Of a stretch of DNA of 64,000 bases, positions 16,608 to 25,042 are shown in pieces (positions within the stretch are counted from its first letter, which is position 1; every line of letters starts with the position of its first letter). Below the pieces are notes generated by a model. The model searched no databases and was not told the DNA's origin. It saw nothing but the letters and a program-made list of their open reading frames with translations. The stretch is taken from the NCBI RefSeq assembly GCF_032056465.1, contig NZ_DAMBCL010000008.1, one strand, 5' to 3'. This stretch comes from Mobilicoccus sp032056465. GTDB lineage: Bacteria > Actinomycetota > Actinomycetes > Actinomycetales > Dermatophilaceae. The translations under genes were made by a program, and so were the position numbers.

Positions 16608-17417
16608 TCAGGACACTCCGATCTTGCGGAGTGCGGGGAGTGCCGTGAGGATCGGCATCTCCCAGGGGTGGGCGGGACGGAACGTGAGGTGCACCGACGT
16701 CGGTGCGCAGATCGGAGCCGGGTGGACGGCGACCAGGGGTGACTCGTCCGCGAGTTGGGTCACCGGGTCCGCGGTGGCGGGGACCATCGTGGCGAGCAGC
16801 CAGGGGAACCCGGGAACCACCGGCAGAGCCAGGTCGCCGGGGCCTCGCCGCAGGACTCCCGCCCCGGGCACGCCGGCGGGGGCCGGGGCACCGAAGAGCC
16901 CCACCCAGACGAGGGGGTCTCGGCCCGCGCCGGCCGGGACGTGCACCCGCACCCGCACGAGGTCCTCGGCGCCGGGCGGCGCGAGGCGGAACGGGGTCGC
17001 GGTGGTCTCGGCGACGTCGTCGGCGACGCGGCGCAGCTCTCCCGGTGCCACGCCGACCTGGTCCCGGAACCGCCGCGTGAACGTGCCCGGCGAGGAGAAC
17101 CCCACCTCGTGGCACACATCCACGACGCCGAGTCCCTCGGTGAGCAGGAGTCGCTTGGCCGCATGGAAGCGCAACGCGGCGAGGTACCGGATGGGCGGGG
17201 TGCCCACGGTGGTCGTGAACGCCCGTGCCAGGTGGAACGGGCTGTAGCCCGCCACGTCGGCAAGGTCCTCGAGGGTGAGGGGCTCGCGCAGATGGGCGCG
17301 CACGAAGGCGGCCGCGATCTGCACGCCCTGGATCACCGTGTCGACGCCCGCGCCCCCACCCTCGGCCGGTGAGACCGCGATCCGGCCCCCCGGCCCCCGT
17401 GCCTTCTCGGCCGCCAT
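16608..17417 (-). CDS. AraC family transcriptional regulator
   Basis: This 269-residue regulator has its AraC double HTH near the N-terminus (residues ~28-130). The motifs are LEDLADVAGYSPFHLARAF for the first helix pair and VVDVCHEVGFSSPGTFTRRF for the second. The C-terminal ~130 residues are a possible effector domain, Val/Pro-rich and not a recognisable GyrI domain. The likely -10 TATCGT (17430-17425, minus) ends 7 nt before ATG 17417, suggesting a leaderless message. It lies next to, and in the same direction as, the VOC pair (75-bp gap), so it may regulate those genes. Confidence 0.9.
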   Translation of the reverse strand: MAAEKARGPGGRIAVSPAEGGGAGVDTVIQGVQIAAAFVRAHLREPLTLEDLADVAGYSPFHLARAFTTTVGTPPIRYLAALRFHAAKRLLLTEGLGVVDVCHEVGFSSPGTFTRRFRDQVGVAPGELRRVADDVAETTATPFRLAPPGAEDLVRVRVHVPAGAGRDPLVWVGLFGAPAPAGVPGAGVLRRGPGDLALPVVPGFPWLLATMVPATADPVTQLADESPLVAVHPAPICAPTSVHLTFRPAHPWEMPILTALPALRKIGVS

Positions 17418-17497
17418 GTCCGCGACGATAACCGGCCCGCGCCATCCCGACCAGGGCCCCGGCGAGGCCGGTCACCCACCGTGGGGATGCCGACGGG

Positions 17498-18274
17498 TCA
17501 GAGGATCGGCACCCGGGCGCGCACGTCGGCGACGACCTGAGGGTCCGCGTCGGCGAGCAGCAGACCCGCCGCCTGATCGAGGCGGTCCCGGACGACCCCG
17601 AGGGGGTCGACGAGGCAGGACCGTCCGACTCCGAGCGGGTCGGTGCCCTCGGCGGGTCGCCAGGCCTGGTCGCAGGCGAGCAGGAACGCCTGGGCATCCA
17701 TCGCGCGGGACCGGGTGAGCAGATCCCACTGCCCTTCCTTGCCCGGGCCGTCACCCCAGCTCGCCGGCACGACGACGACCTGGGCCCCGGCCCGCCCGAG
17801 CGCGGTGAACTGATCGGCGAATCGCAGGTCGTAGCAGGTGGCGAGACCGACGGACACCCCGTCGACGTCGATCGTCACGAGGTCCGAGCCCGGCGCGACC
17901 AGGTCGGACTCCCGGCTGCCGAACGCGTCGAACAGGTGGATCTTGCGGTAGCTCGCCTCGACGCCGCCGCCGGTCGCGAGCAGGGTGTTGTGGACGCGGC
18001 CGTCGTCGGCGGGTTCGAACATGCCGACGACGAGGGTGACGCCGAGACGAGCCGCGCATTCCCGGACCCCCGTGGCGAACGCACCGTCGAGGGGCTCGGC
18101 GACGGCCGGCAGGTCGGTGCCGAAGCAGGCCATCGACGCCTCGGGGAACGCGACGAGCCGGGCCCCGGCCTCCGCGGCGCGTGCCGCCTCGGCCTCGATG
18201 GTGCGGAGGTTCTCGGTCGGGTCCGACCCGCTGCTGATCTGGGCCGCCGCGAGGCGAAGCGTCTCGGTGCTCAT
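17498..18274 (-). CDS. Nitrilase-superfamily C-N hydrolase
   Basis: This 258-residue carbon-nitrogen hydrolase has the full Glu-Lys-Cys triad: E45 in VAFPEAS, K111 in YRKIHLFD and C147 in LATCYDLRF. Length and the last motif resemble omega-amidase/Nit2-like or deaminated-glutathione amidase enzymes. The first in-frame codon is GTG 18280. I prefer ATG 18274 because MSTETLRLAAAQISSG is family-like and TATACA (18288-18283) sits 8 nt before it. It stands alone between the AraC gene and a divergent membrane protein. Exact amide substrate unknown. Confidence 0.9.
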   Translation of the reverse strand: MSTETLRLAAAQISSGSDPTENLRTIEAEAARAAEAGARLVAFPEASMACFGTDLPAVAEPLDGAFATGVRECAARLGVTLVVGMFEPADDGRVHNTLLATGGGVEASYRKIHLFDAFGSRESDLVAPGSDLVTIDVDGVSVGLATCYDLRFADQFTALGRAGAQVVVVPASWGDGPGKEGQWDLLTRSRAMDAQAFLLACDQAWRPAEGTDPLGVGRSCLVDPLGVVRDRLDQAAGLLLADADPQVVADVRARVPIL

Positions 18275-18386
18275 GGTCACTCTGTATAGCCGACGCGCTC
18301 CCCCGAGGCGGCGTCCGGCCGGTCGTCATGCTGTGGCCGGGCCTCACGCCTGCCCGGCGTCGCACCGTCGTCCGGCGCACTCCACC

Positions 18387-18399
18387 TAGGATCACGAGG
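18387..18399 (+). promoter_or_regulatory. Leaderless-type -10 element
   Basis: TAGGAT (18387-18392) lies 7 nt before ATG 18400, the start I choose for the YwaF-like membrane protein. This matches the TANNNT-N6/7-start pattern seen elsewhere in the window and argues against the further upstream in-frame ATG 18328, which would lie before the promoter. Confidence 0.55.
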
Positions 18400-19155
18400 A
18401 TGCAGTCACCCGAGATCGGCCACATGGAGAACTACGGCGCCTCGCACCTCACGGTGCTCGCTCTCACCGTCGTGGCCGTCATCGTCCTCGTCCGCGCGGC
18501 ACGCGGGCGACACGGCGAGACGGTGACGACGGCTTTCGGCTGGGTGCTCCTCGTCGTCGCGGTCCTCTGGATGGTGTGGTGGTGGCTGCCGGGCAACTTC
18601 GACGTGGGGCAGTCGCTGCCGTTCCACCTCTCGGACTGGCTGCGGATCATCGCGCCCCTCGCGCTCGTCACCCGCCGCGGGTGGGCGATCGTCCTGTCCT
18701 ACTTCTGGGGACTCACCTTCAACCTTCAGGCGCTCCTCACCCCCGACCTCGTCTACTTCCGCTACCCCGCGCTGGAGTTCGCCGGGTACTGGTTCCTGCA
18801 CGCGTCGGTGTTCGTCGTCCCCGTCGTCCTCATGTGGGGCCTGGGGTACCGGCCGACCTGGCGCGGGTGGGCGTTCGGGTGGGCGGCGACGATCGGGTGG
18901 GTGGGGGTAGCGCTCGGCGTCAATGCCCTGCTGGGCACGAACTACGGGTTCGTCTCCGAGCCGCCCGGCAACCCCTCGCTGCTCGACCTCTTCGGTCCGT
19001 GGCCCTGGTACGTCGTCACGGTCGCCCTGCTCATCGGCCCTGTCTACGCCCTCCTCACCTGGCCGTGGGCGACCCGCCGCACCCTTGCGGGCACGGTGCC
19101 GCTGACCGGCGGGCTCGCTCGGCGACGCGACTCCGCCCGGCCCGGCGGCGCCTGA
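18400..19155 (+). CDS. YwaF/TIGR02206 family integral membrane protein
   Basis: This 251-residue protein has six to seven hydrophobic segments and the pattern of the TIGR02206/YwaF family. It includes an early ENYGASHLTVLALTVVAVIV, the conserved LPFHLSDWLRIIAPLALV segment, a YFWGLTFNLQALLTPDL loop and a later NYGFVSEPPGNPSLLDLFGP motif with WPWY. Family function is unknown. ATG 18400 is favoured by the TAGGAT element; ATG 18424 is also possible. It is a monocistronic gene, divergent from the nitrilase (about 125 bp apart). Confidence 0.88.
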   Translation: MQSPEIGHMENYGASHLTVLALTVVAVIVLVRAARGRHGETVTTAFGWVLLVVAVLWMVWWWLPGNFDVGQSLPFHLSDWLRIIAPLALVTRRGWAIVLSYFWGLTFNLQALLTPDLVYFRYPALEFAGYWFLHASVFVVPVVLMWGLGYRPTWRGWAFGWAATIGWVGVALGVNALLGTNYGFVSEPPGNPSLLDLFGPWPWYVVTVALLIGPVYALLTWPWATRRTLAGTVPLTGGLARRRDSARPGGA

Positions 19156-19247
19156 GCCCTCGCGCGCCGGCCTCACCGTGGGACCTCTCGTCCGGGCCCC
19201 TCACCGGGCCCTCGCCCGGCCCTCGGGCGGGGTGGGGTCGGCCGTCC

Positions 19248-19259
19248 TAGGCTGGCGAC
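19248..19259 (+). promoter_or_regulatory. Leaderless-type -10 element
   Basis: TAGGCT (19248-19253) is followed by GGCGAC and then ATG 19260, the exact TANNNT-N6-ATG arrangement. No Shine-Dalgarno sequence precedes the ATG, so a leaderless transcript is the simplest reading. Confidence 0.6.
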
Positions 19260-19781
19260 ATGTCGATCCGAGATCTGCTCACCGACGCCGCCTCCCGTCC
19301 ACTCGACGCGGCACGACCGGTCCTCGACGGGCTCACCACCGAGGACGCCCACCGCCAGCCCGGCGGGCGCGGTAACTCCATCGTGTGGCTGCTGTGGCAC
19401 GCGGCGCGCCAGATGGACGTGCAGACGCTCGCTCTCGGCGGCGGCGAGTCCGTGTGGCGTTCCGGGGGGTGGGCCGATCGGCTCGGCGTCGACCGTGGCG
19501 AGCGCGACTTCGGCTTCGGCGACTCCGTCGAGCAGGTCGCCTCCCTCCACGTGCGCGACGTCCCGGCCCTCGGCGATCACCTCGCCGCCTGCATCGGTGC
19601 GCTGACCGGCTACCTCGCCACCCTCGACGACGCGGCCCTCGACGAGGTCATCGACGACTCCTACGACCCACCCGTCACCCGCGGTACCCGCCTCGTCAGC
19701 ATCATCGACGACGCGGCGGTCCACGTCGGTCAGGCCGCCTACGCCCGCGGCCTCCTCGACGGGTGGCGCGCCGCGGTCTGA
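19260..19781 (+). CDS. DinB/DUF664 family protein (mycothiol-dependent enzyme type)
   Basis: This 173-residue four-helix-bundle protein of the DinB_2/DUF664 superfamily carries metal-ligand-type histidines in IVWLLWHAARQMD and DDAAVHVGQAAYARG. Actinobacterial members are commonly mycothiol-dependent S-transferases or metal-dependent small-molecule enzymes. It is one of three DinB-fold proteins in the window (others at 55.2 and 55.9 kb). It is monocistronic, with a leaderless-type promoter. Substrate unknown. Confidence 0.88.
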   Translation: MSIRDLLTDAASRPLDAARPVLDGLTTEDAHRQPGGRGNSIVWLLWHAARQMDVQTLALGGGESVWRSGGWADRLGVDRGERDFGFGDSVEQVASLHVRDVPALGDHLAACIGALTGYLATLDDAALDEVIDDSYDPPVTRGTRLVSIIDDAAVHVGQAAYARGLLDGWRAAV

Positions 19782-19835
19782 GAGCAGCGGCGACTCCGCC
19801 CGCGCGTGGCCTCGGGCGTCGGTGCAACCGCGATG

Positions 19836-20522
19836 TCAGCGCGCGGAGCGGTCCCTGGGTCTGGTCCAGTCGATCGTGTGCCGGAAGGCCAGGTGCCGCC
19901 TCACCTCGGCTCCGGGAAGATGCCGCCGGGTCGCGTCGCGGATGTGGTCCAGGCTGAGCTGGGGCTCGATGGTCGGACAGGGGGCGGGGCCTTTACCGGC
20001 GAGCGCCACCCGCGGGTGGCGGACCAACCCGATGAGGGGGTTGGTCACGGCGGAGGCGATGTCGAAGGCGTGGTCGACGACCGACACGGGGCGGGACAGC
20101 CCCACGCAGAGGAACCGCCCGCCCGAGCGCAGCGTCCTCGAGACCGCTGCGAGCGCCCGGTCGATGTCGAGGTGATGGAGGACGGCGACCATCGTGACGA
20201 GGTCGGCGCCCTCGGGGAGCGCGGTGAGGTCGGTGTCGTCGATGATCACGTTCGACAGACCGACGCACCGTCGCCGCGCTGCCTCCCGCATGGGGGCGTC
20301 GACGTCGACGCCGCGGACCTCCTCGAAGTGCTCGGCCAACGTCGCGACGAGATTCCCACGGCCGCAACCGATGTCGAGGGCAAGCCCTCGTCGCGCCGGG
20401 AGCCTCGCGAGGATCCACGAGTGGAACGCGTCGTTGTGACTCCACGGATGACGAGCGTTCGCGGCGTCCAGGCCGCGTCCGATCGGCGCGGCCACCGCGC
20501 GGACCGCATCGCGCATCGCCAT
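19836..20522 (-). CDS. Class I SAM-dependent methyltransferase
   Basis: This 228-residue methyltransferase has motif I LALDIGCGRGNLVATLAEHF (residues ~47-66), the acidic loop RGVDVDAPM and motif IV region ADLVTMVAVLHHLDID. The C-terminal part (HAFDIASAVTNPLIGLVRHP) is hydrophobic and may contact a lipid or small substrate, but there is no clear family assignment beyond the fold. It is convergent with the DinB gene (54 bp) and separated from the acetyltransferase gene by 173 bp in which I see no gene. Substrate unknown. Confidence 0.9.
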   Translation of the reverse strand: MAMRDAVRAVAAPIGRGLDAANARHPWSHNDAFHSWILARLPARRGLALDIGCGRGNLVATLAEHFEEVRGVDVDAPMREAARRRCVGLSNVIIDDTDLTALPEGADLVTMVAVLHHLDIDRALAAVSRTLRSGGRFLCVGLSRPVSVVDHAFDIASAVTNPLIGLVRHPRVALAGKGPAPCPTIEPQLSLDHIRDATRRHLPGAEVRRHLAFRHTIDWTRPRDRSAR

Positions 20523-20695
20523 ACGTCCAGAGTGACAGGTCGAGATGTCGTGTCGTCGTGTCCGTCGTCCCCGCAGCGAATTCCGCTCCCGGACGGAGGC
20601 TCACGCCGATGGGACTCCCGCGACTGCCCCGTTCCGCCACCGCCTCCCGTGATACCGGCCCTCGCCCGGTCCGCCGAGGCCCGGCCGACGCGTCG

Positions 20696-21238
20696 TCACT
20701 CCCCCGGGAGACGGCTGTAGACGAGCATGTCCCGGCGTTCGTCACCCACCTGCTCCCACGACCGCAGCAGGCCCTCGCGGGCGAAGCCGCACGCCTCGGC
20801 CGTCCGCCACGAACCCTCGTTCCAGGGCTCCACGTGAAGTTCCGCCCGACGGATCTCCTCCAGACCGAGCGCCCACCGTGCGGCCGAGGCCAGTGCGGCG
20901 CGAGCGAACCCGCGACGTCGGAACGGTGAGGCGATCCAGTAGCCCGTTCGAGCACGCCCCTGCGCGATCTCCGAGGTCCACACCCCGACCTGGCCGAATG
21001 CCTCGTCGGTGCTCGGGTCGGCGATCGCGAACGAGTAGCCGGCGCCGGTGCGGAGTCGGTCGTGCTGACGGGCGATGTAGGCGAGGGCGTCCTCGCGGGT
21101 GCCCGTCGTGGGAACGGTGGTGATGAGCGGGATGAGGGGGTCGTCGGCGACGGACTGCACGAGCGGTGCGTCCGCCTCGGCGAACGGCCGCAGGACGACG
21201 CCGTGACCGGTGAGGGTGGGAATCGCGTCAGGAAGCAT
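20696..21238 (-). CDS. GNAT family N-acetyltransferase (RimJ/RimL-like)
   Basis: This 180-residue acetyltransferase has the RimJ-type layout: VVLRPFAEADAPLVQSVADD at the N-terminus, GYWIASPFRRRGFARAALAS as the acetyl-CoA (motif A) region, and LHVEPWNEGSWRTAEACGF as motif B. Likely substrates are amino groups of proteins or small molecules. The ATG (21238) lies inside the 3' end of the upstream hypothetical gene (stop at 21228), an 11-bp overlap consistent with coupling. Confidence 0.92.
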   Translation of the reverse strand: MLPDAIPTLTGHGVVLRPFAEADAPLVQSVADDPLIPLITTVPTTGTREDALAYIARQHDRLRTGAGYSFAIADPSTDEAFGQVGVWTSEIAQGRARTGYWIASPFRRRGFARAALASAARWALGLEEIRRAELHVEPWNEGSWRTAEACGFAREGLLRSWEQVGDERRDMLVYSRLPGE

Positions 21239-21641
21239 CGGGTGCTCGTCGTGCGGCTCGTACCTGAGCGATGCCGTCGGCGATCCGGTGGGCGTCCTCG
21301 CGACTGATCCCGGGAAACGTGCCGAATCGAACGGGCGCAGGGGCCTTCCCGGTCGTCGCTCCCCACCGAGAGAACACCGCGAGCACGTCGTGCGCGTCCG
21401 GGTGCGGATGGTCGAGGAGGTCGCAGACCTCACTCGTGTATTCGTCGCGGGGGGCTCCGCTCTCCACGAGTCCCCACGGATCGACCCGTGCGAACAGCTC
21501 GACAAGGGCCGGGCCGTCGGGGTGGACCGCTCCGACGTGGGCACCGGGCGCGAGGGTCCGGCCCGAGCTCGCGGCCTTCTCATCGACGTCGCGGTCCGCC
21601 TGCGTCCCCGCGGTCTTCTCCCCGCTCTCCGCCGCGCACAT
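21228..21641 (-). CDS. Small hypothetical protein (possibly DUF1871-like)
   Basis: This 137-residue soluble protein overlaps the acetyltransferase start by 11 bp. The C-terminal half holds RVDPWGLVESGAPRDEYTSE and a downstream 'DVLAVFSRWG' helix. That spacing of D-P-x-G-L, G-A-P-x-D-E-Y and a late aromatic resembles small DUF1871-type hypothetical proteins, but the match is from memory and weak. The N-terminal 35 residues look disordered and the true start may be internal. Function unknown. Confidence 0.6.
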   Translation of the reverse strand: MCAAESGEKTAGTQADRDVDEKAASSGRTLAPGAHVGAVHPDGPALVELFARVDPWGLVESGAPRDEYTSEVCDLLDHPHPDAHDVLAVFSRWGATTGKAPAPVRFGTFPGISREDAHRIADGIAQVRAARRAPDAS

Positions 21642-21760
21642 ACGTCGATGGTGACATCCGCACCCCGCCGCGCCCAGCGGATTCCGTCGTCGGCGCTGGT
21701 CGCCGGAACGCCCACGCCCTGTGTTTGACTGCCTCTTCCGCGTGAGGGAGGACTCCCGCC

Positions 21761-23767
21761 ATGTTCGCAGCCGCGTCGCCGCACACGATCGTTCTCGGGG
21801 CGGGGCCGGTCGGCCTCGCGGCCGCGCTCATGCTCACGGCCCAGGGTCATCGGGTCACGGTGTACGAGGGTCGGGACGAGCTCGTCCTGTCGGACGAGAA
21901 CAGCTACCCGATCGGCGTCAACGCGCGCGGGCAGGAGGCGCTGCGCCGCATCGACCCCGATCTCCTCGCACGATTGCAAGATCGCGGTGAGGTCGTCGAG
22001 GCGTTCCACATCTATGCCGGCACGAGGCGCCTGTCGCGGCTCGAGAGCGGACGGATCATCGCGACGACCCGGGCGTTCCTCACCTCGATCCTGTTCGAGA
22101 GGGCCCGAGTGACCGACGCCCTCACCTACGTGCCCGGACACCGGCTGGCCTCCCTCGACGTCCACGAGCGCACGTTGACGTTCTCGACGACCTCGGGCGA
22201 GAACGTCGTCGTCGACGCCCGCGACGCCCGGGTGATCGCCGCGGACGGGGTGTGGTCGGCCGCGCGCCGGTCGCTCGCCGAGCAGCGCCCGGAGTTCGCG
22301 CCGCGGGTCGGGGAGTGGGGGGTGCAGTTCCGGGTCGCCTACTCGCGGCCGTACGCCTCGGCGCCCGGGATGGATCCGGCCGTCCACCACATCTTCACGA
22401 GCAAGGGCATCTACACGGCGACGCTCGCCGACGGCGTCTGGGGCGTCGCGCTCACCGCGATCGCCGGCGACGAGGCCGAGCCGCTGCTGCTGTCGAGGGA
22501 GGCGAGCGAGGAGAACGTGCGGGCGTTGCGGGCGCACGTGCAGGAGCACGCGCCGCTGGCCGCTCCCCTGCTCACCCACGACGATTACGTGGCGTACTTC
22601 TCCCGGGAGCCCTTCGGGGGGGCGGTCGTGCGCTGCCCGCGGCTGGCGTTCGACGAGTGGTTGCTCCTCGTCGGCGACGCCGCGCACAGCGTGCTGCCTC
22701 CTACGGGCGAGGGCGTGAACTCCGGACTGGAGGACTGCTTCCTGCTCATCGAGCGCGAGGCCACCGGGTCACCGACGTGGTTCGCCGACTTCGAGGAGCG
22801 TCGTCTGCCCGACCTCGCGGCGCTCGGTGAATACGCCTGGACGCTGCGGGACAACATCAGCAGCAGCGACCCCGCCCGGGACGCGGCGAACCTCGTCCTG
22901 CGCATCGGCGACGCCGCTGCGGCGAAGGTGCACCTGCCGAGCGCGCAGGTGGAGGCCCGGCTGTTCGGGCCGGATTCCGATCTCACGCCGTATCGCGAGG
23001 TCCTCGCGCCGTGGCTGCGCCAGCGGCGGTTCCTCTACCCGGCGGCGCGGGAGGCCGTGGCCGGGGTGCAGTCACTGACCCGCCTCGTTCGTGGTGAGGC
23101 GCCCCGGGCCCGCCGGGACGAGGCACCCGAGGCCACGCCCCAGGTCGATCACCCGATGCGCATCACGGTGGTCGGCGGATCGCACGGCACGGGCCGGGCG
23201 TTCGCCGAGGCGGCGCTGCGGGTGGGACACGACGTCACGGTGGTCTCGCGGTCCGGCATCGGGGTGGGCATCGCCCGGGTCGTCACCGGCGACGCCGCCG
23301 ACTCCACCGTCGCCCGCGAGGCGGTGACCGGCGCCGACGCGGTGGTCGTCACGGTCGGCGGTTCGAAGCGCGAGCCCCACGCGCGGACCGACGTCACGCG
23401 GTCGGTCGTCGCGGCGATGCAGGAGGCCGGTGTCTCGCGGCTCGTCGTGCAGACCTCCCTCGGCACCGGCGGCTCGGAACGTCAGCTGCCTCCGCTTCAG
23501 CGGGCGATCGCGCCCAAGCTGCTCGCGGGTCCCCTCGCCGATCACGAGGCCCAGGAGAGCCTCGTCCGGGAATCGGGTCTGGAGTGGACGATCGTGCGTC
23601 CGGCGGGCCTCACCAACGGCGCCGCAACCGGCGCGTGGCGCACCCTGCGCGACGACGAACCCGGCACCCTCGGCGGCCGCGTCACGCGCGCCGACGTCGC
23701 CGCCTGCCTCCTCGCCTGCCTCACCGACCCCACGACCATCGGCCAGAGCCTCGGCGTCAGCGGGTGA
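21761..23767 (+). CDS. FAD-dependent monooxygenase fused to an NmrA/flavin-reductase-like NAD(P)H domain
   Basis: This single 668-residue frame has two enzymes. Residues ~8-400 are a KMO-like aromatic hydroxylase: GAGPVGLAAALMLTAQGH for FAD, AADGVWSAARRS for the DG motif and LVGDAAHSVLPPTGEGVNSG for the GD motif. After a short Arg/Glu linker, residues 466-668 form an atypical SDR (NmrA/BVR-B flavin reductase-like): VVGGSHGTGRAFAEAA, VVTVGGSK, and near the end DHEAQESLVRESGLEWTIVR then PAGLTNG. The reductase part begins with its own Met (codon 466, base 23156), so an internal start is possible. The ATG 21761 is preceded by GGGAGG. A self-sufficient hydroxylase/reductase is inferred; substrate unknown. 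Confidence 0.9.
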   Translation: MFAAASPHTIVLGAGPVGLAAALMLTAQGHRVTVYEGRDELVLSDENSYPIGVNARGQEALRRIDPDLLARLQDRGEVVEAFHIYAGTRRLSRLESGRIIATTRAFLTSILFERARVTDALTYVPGHRLASLDVHERTLTFSTTSGENVVVDARDARVIAADGVWSAARRSLAEQRPEFAPRVGEWGVQFRVAYSRPYASAPGMDPAVHHIFTSKGIYTATLADGVWGVALTAIAGDEAEPLLLSREASEENVRALRAHVQEHAPLAAPLLTHDDYVAYFSREPFGGAVVRCPRLAFDEWLLLVGDAAHSVLPPTGEGVNSGLEDCFLLIEREATGSPTWFADFEERRLPDLAALGEYAWTLRDNISSSDPARDAANLVLRIGDAAAAKVHLPSAQVEARLFGPDSDLTPYREVLAPWLRQRRFLYPAAREAVAGVQSLTRLVRGEAPRARRDEAPEATPQVDHPMRITVVGGSHGTGRAFAEAALRVGHDVTVVSRSGIGVGIARVVTGDAADSTVAREAVTGADAVVVTVGGSKREPHARTDVTRSVVAAMQEAGVSRLVVQTSLGTGGSERQLPPLQRAIAPKLLAGPLADHEAQESLVRESGLEWTIVRPAGLTNGAATGAWRTLRDDEPGTLGGRVTRADVAACLLACLTDPTTIGQSLGVSG

Positions 23768-23810
23768 GGTCGGGGACGCTGCGACCGATTCAGCGTGCAG
23801 ATCGCCAGAG

Positions 23811-23848
23811 TGCGTCTGTGCTCCCCCAATTGGGCGAGCACAGACGCA
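23811..23848. repeat. 38-bp near-perfect palindrome
   Basis: The sequence begins TGCGTCTGTGCTC (23811-23823), has a CCCAATTGGG core, and ends GAGCACAGACGCA (23836-23848). The whole 38 bp is self-complementary except for one mismatched pair at positions 14/25. It starts 44 bp after the monooxygenase stop. It could be a strong hairpin terminator (no T-run follows), a repeated palindromic element or a recombination/replication signal. The same stretch continues with smaller hairpins, see 23882-23896. Confidence 0.85.
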
Positions 23849-23881
23849 GTGTGGGCACCCCTCGGGGATGAGCCCGTGACC

Positions 23882-23896
23882 CTGGGGGGTCCCCAG
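23882..23896. repeat. Small hairpin CTGGGG-GGT-CCCCAG
   Basis: This perfect 6-bp stem has a three-base loop and lies 33 bp after the 38-bp palindrome in the same gene-free stretch. Together they make a cluster of inverted repeats at the left side of the ychF-bounded insert. Possibly part of a terminator region for the upstream gene. Confidence 0.6.
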
Positions 23897-23977
23897 ACTC
23901 GGCTGGTGCATTCCCACATCGGGAGCACACGGGCGCCTTCAGAGCCGCTGAGGTTCAGCCTCGCCCCGGGGGCGACC

Positions 23978-24217
23978 TCACACGTTGAAGCGGAACTCGA
24001 CCACGTTCCGCCACTTGTAACCATCACGGCACATCGGTGCACACCGGTCCGTCGGGGCCTTCTGAGTAGGAAACACGTCTTTGAACGGCCGCCAGGGCGC
24101 CAACAGCGCGAGGGGGATCACACCAGCAGCATCCGAATCAGACAACGAGCAGCACCTGTACCAGTCAATCAGCACGTAGGCGCTTCGGTTCACTGCGGAG
24201 CAGCACGGAGGTACGTC
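23978..24217 (-). other. Gene-free segment with displaced ychF 3' end copy
   Basis: No convincing gene lies between 23768 and 24217. On the minus strand a 71-codon frame (23978-24193) ends NVVEFRFNV and stop, identical in protein to the last nine residues of YchF encoded at 25661. The nucleotide match is ACGTTGAA-x-CGGAACTC-x-ACCACGT at 23982-24006 versus 25665-25689, with two wobble-position differences in 25 bp. The rest of the 71-codon frame resembles nothing I recognise. I read this as a duplicated target end, not an expressed gene. Confidence 0.65.
23982..24006. repeat. Direct repeat, left copy (ychF 3' end)
   Basis: This 25-bp copy of the ychF 3' terminus differs at two third-codon positions from the true gene end at 25665-25689. 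Direct repeats of a conserved gene's 3' end flanking foreign genes are the usual footprint of site-specific integration. No integrase is present, so the attachment-site interpretation is inference. Confidence 0.6.
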
Positions 24218-25042
24218 TCAGGCTTCCGGCGGCCGACCGTCAGCAGGAGGACGCCAGCGCGCGAACCCACCTTCGGTGTTGAGCACCTGCCCCGTCACCC
24301 AACGGCCCTCATCGCTGACCAGCCACTCCACCAAGCGAGCGGGATCATCCGGTTCGCCCATCCGCCCGAATGGGAACATCGGCGCGACCCGAGCCATGAT
24401 CTCGGGGGTCATGTATCCCGTGTCGACTGGCCCTGGATTGACCGTGTTGACGGTGATGCCGACATCGGCAAGCTGGTCGGCCAAGGTCACCGTGACACCC
24501 GCGAGTGCTGCCTTGGACGCCGCATAGGCCACCTCGCCCGGCATAGGTCCGAGGCCCTGGCCCGAGGTCATCAGGACGACGCGACCACCCGGGCGTCCAT
24601 CGTGCTGCGCGGCGAACGCCTGCACCAGCAGGAGGGACGAGCGGGCGTTGACGGTCCAGTGGGCGTCGAGCATCTCGGCGGTCAGGTCGCCGAGGGCCCC
24701 ATCGCCGCCCGATCGGGCGTGGTTGCAGACGAGGATGTCCAGATGGCCGAGCTCCGTCACAGCTCTATGCACGGCAGCCTCGGGAGCACCGTCCTGAGCC
24801 AGATCAACCGCAAGGTCGACGACGCGCTGGCTGGAGTCAGCACGATTCGCGTCGAGCGCCTGCATCACTGCCTCCAGGTCGTCCCCACCCCACGGTTGGT
24901 CCAGGTCATGCGGCCGATGGTGCGTCACGAGCACGTCAGCCCCGCTTCGGACCAGCCTCGACGCAATCGCGAACCCAATCCCCTGCCGACGACTGACCCC
25001 TGTCACGAGTGCCGCTCGTCCTCGAAGTGACCGGGCGCTCAT
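24218..25042 (-). CDS. Short-chain dehydrogenase/reductase
   Basis: This 274-residue classical SDR has the cofactor motif TGVSRRQGIG (residues ~14-23), the structural N in ILVCNHAR, and catalytic Ser in VVLMTSGQG with Tyr-x-x-x-Lys in AYAASKAA. The C-terminal substrate loop follows NTVNPGPVDTGYM. It resembles 3-oxoacyl-ACP-reductase-like SDRs; some members of this type sit near aminoglycoside resistance genes, but no specific role is visible. Its ATG (25042) overlaps the higA stop (ATGA), so it is the third gene of the higB-higA operon. Base composition is visibly less GC-rich than the flanks. Confidence 0.92.
   Translation of the reverse strand: MSARSLRGRAALVTGVSRRQGIGFAIASRLVRSGADVLVTHHRPHDLDQPWGGDDLEAVMQALDANRADSSQRVVDLAVDLAQDGAPEAAVHRAVTELGHLDILVCNHARSGGDGALGDLTAEMLDAHWTVNARSSLLLVQAFAAQHDGRPGGRVVLMTSGQGLGPMPGEVAYAASKAALAGVTVTLADQLADVGITVNTVNPGPVDTGYMTPEIMARVAPMFPFGRMGEPDDPARLVEWLVSDEGRWVTGQVLNTEGGFARWRPPADGRPPEA

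Noticed and set aside
23978..24193. 71-residue minus-strand ORF ending like YchF
   Set aside because: Only the last nine residues match a known protein; the rest has no family pattern. Treated as a duplicated gene end and not as an expressed gene.
24218..25042. Naming the SDR as an antibiotic-modifying enzyme
   Set aside because: Motifs support only the SDR fold; no substrate-specific residues or resistance genes are nearby.
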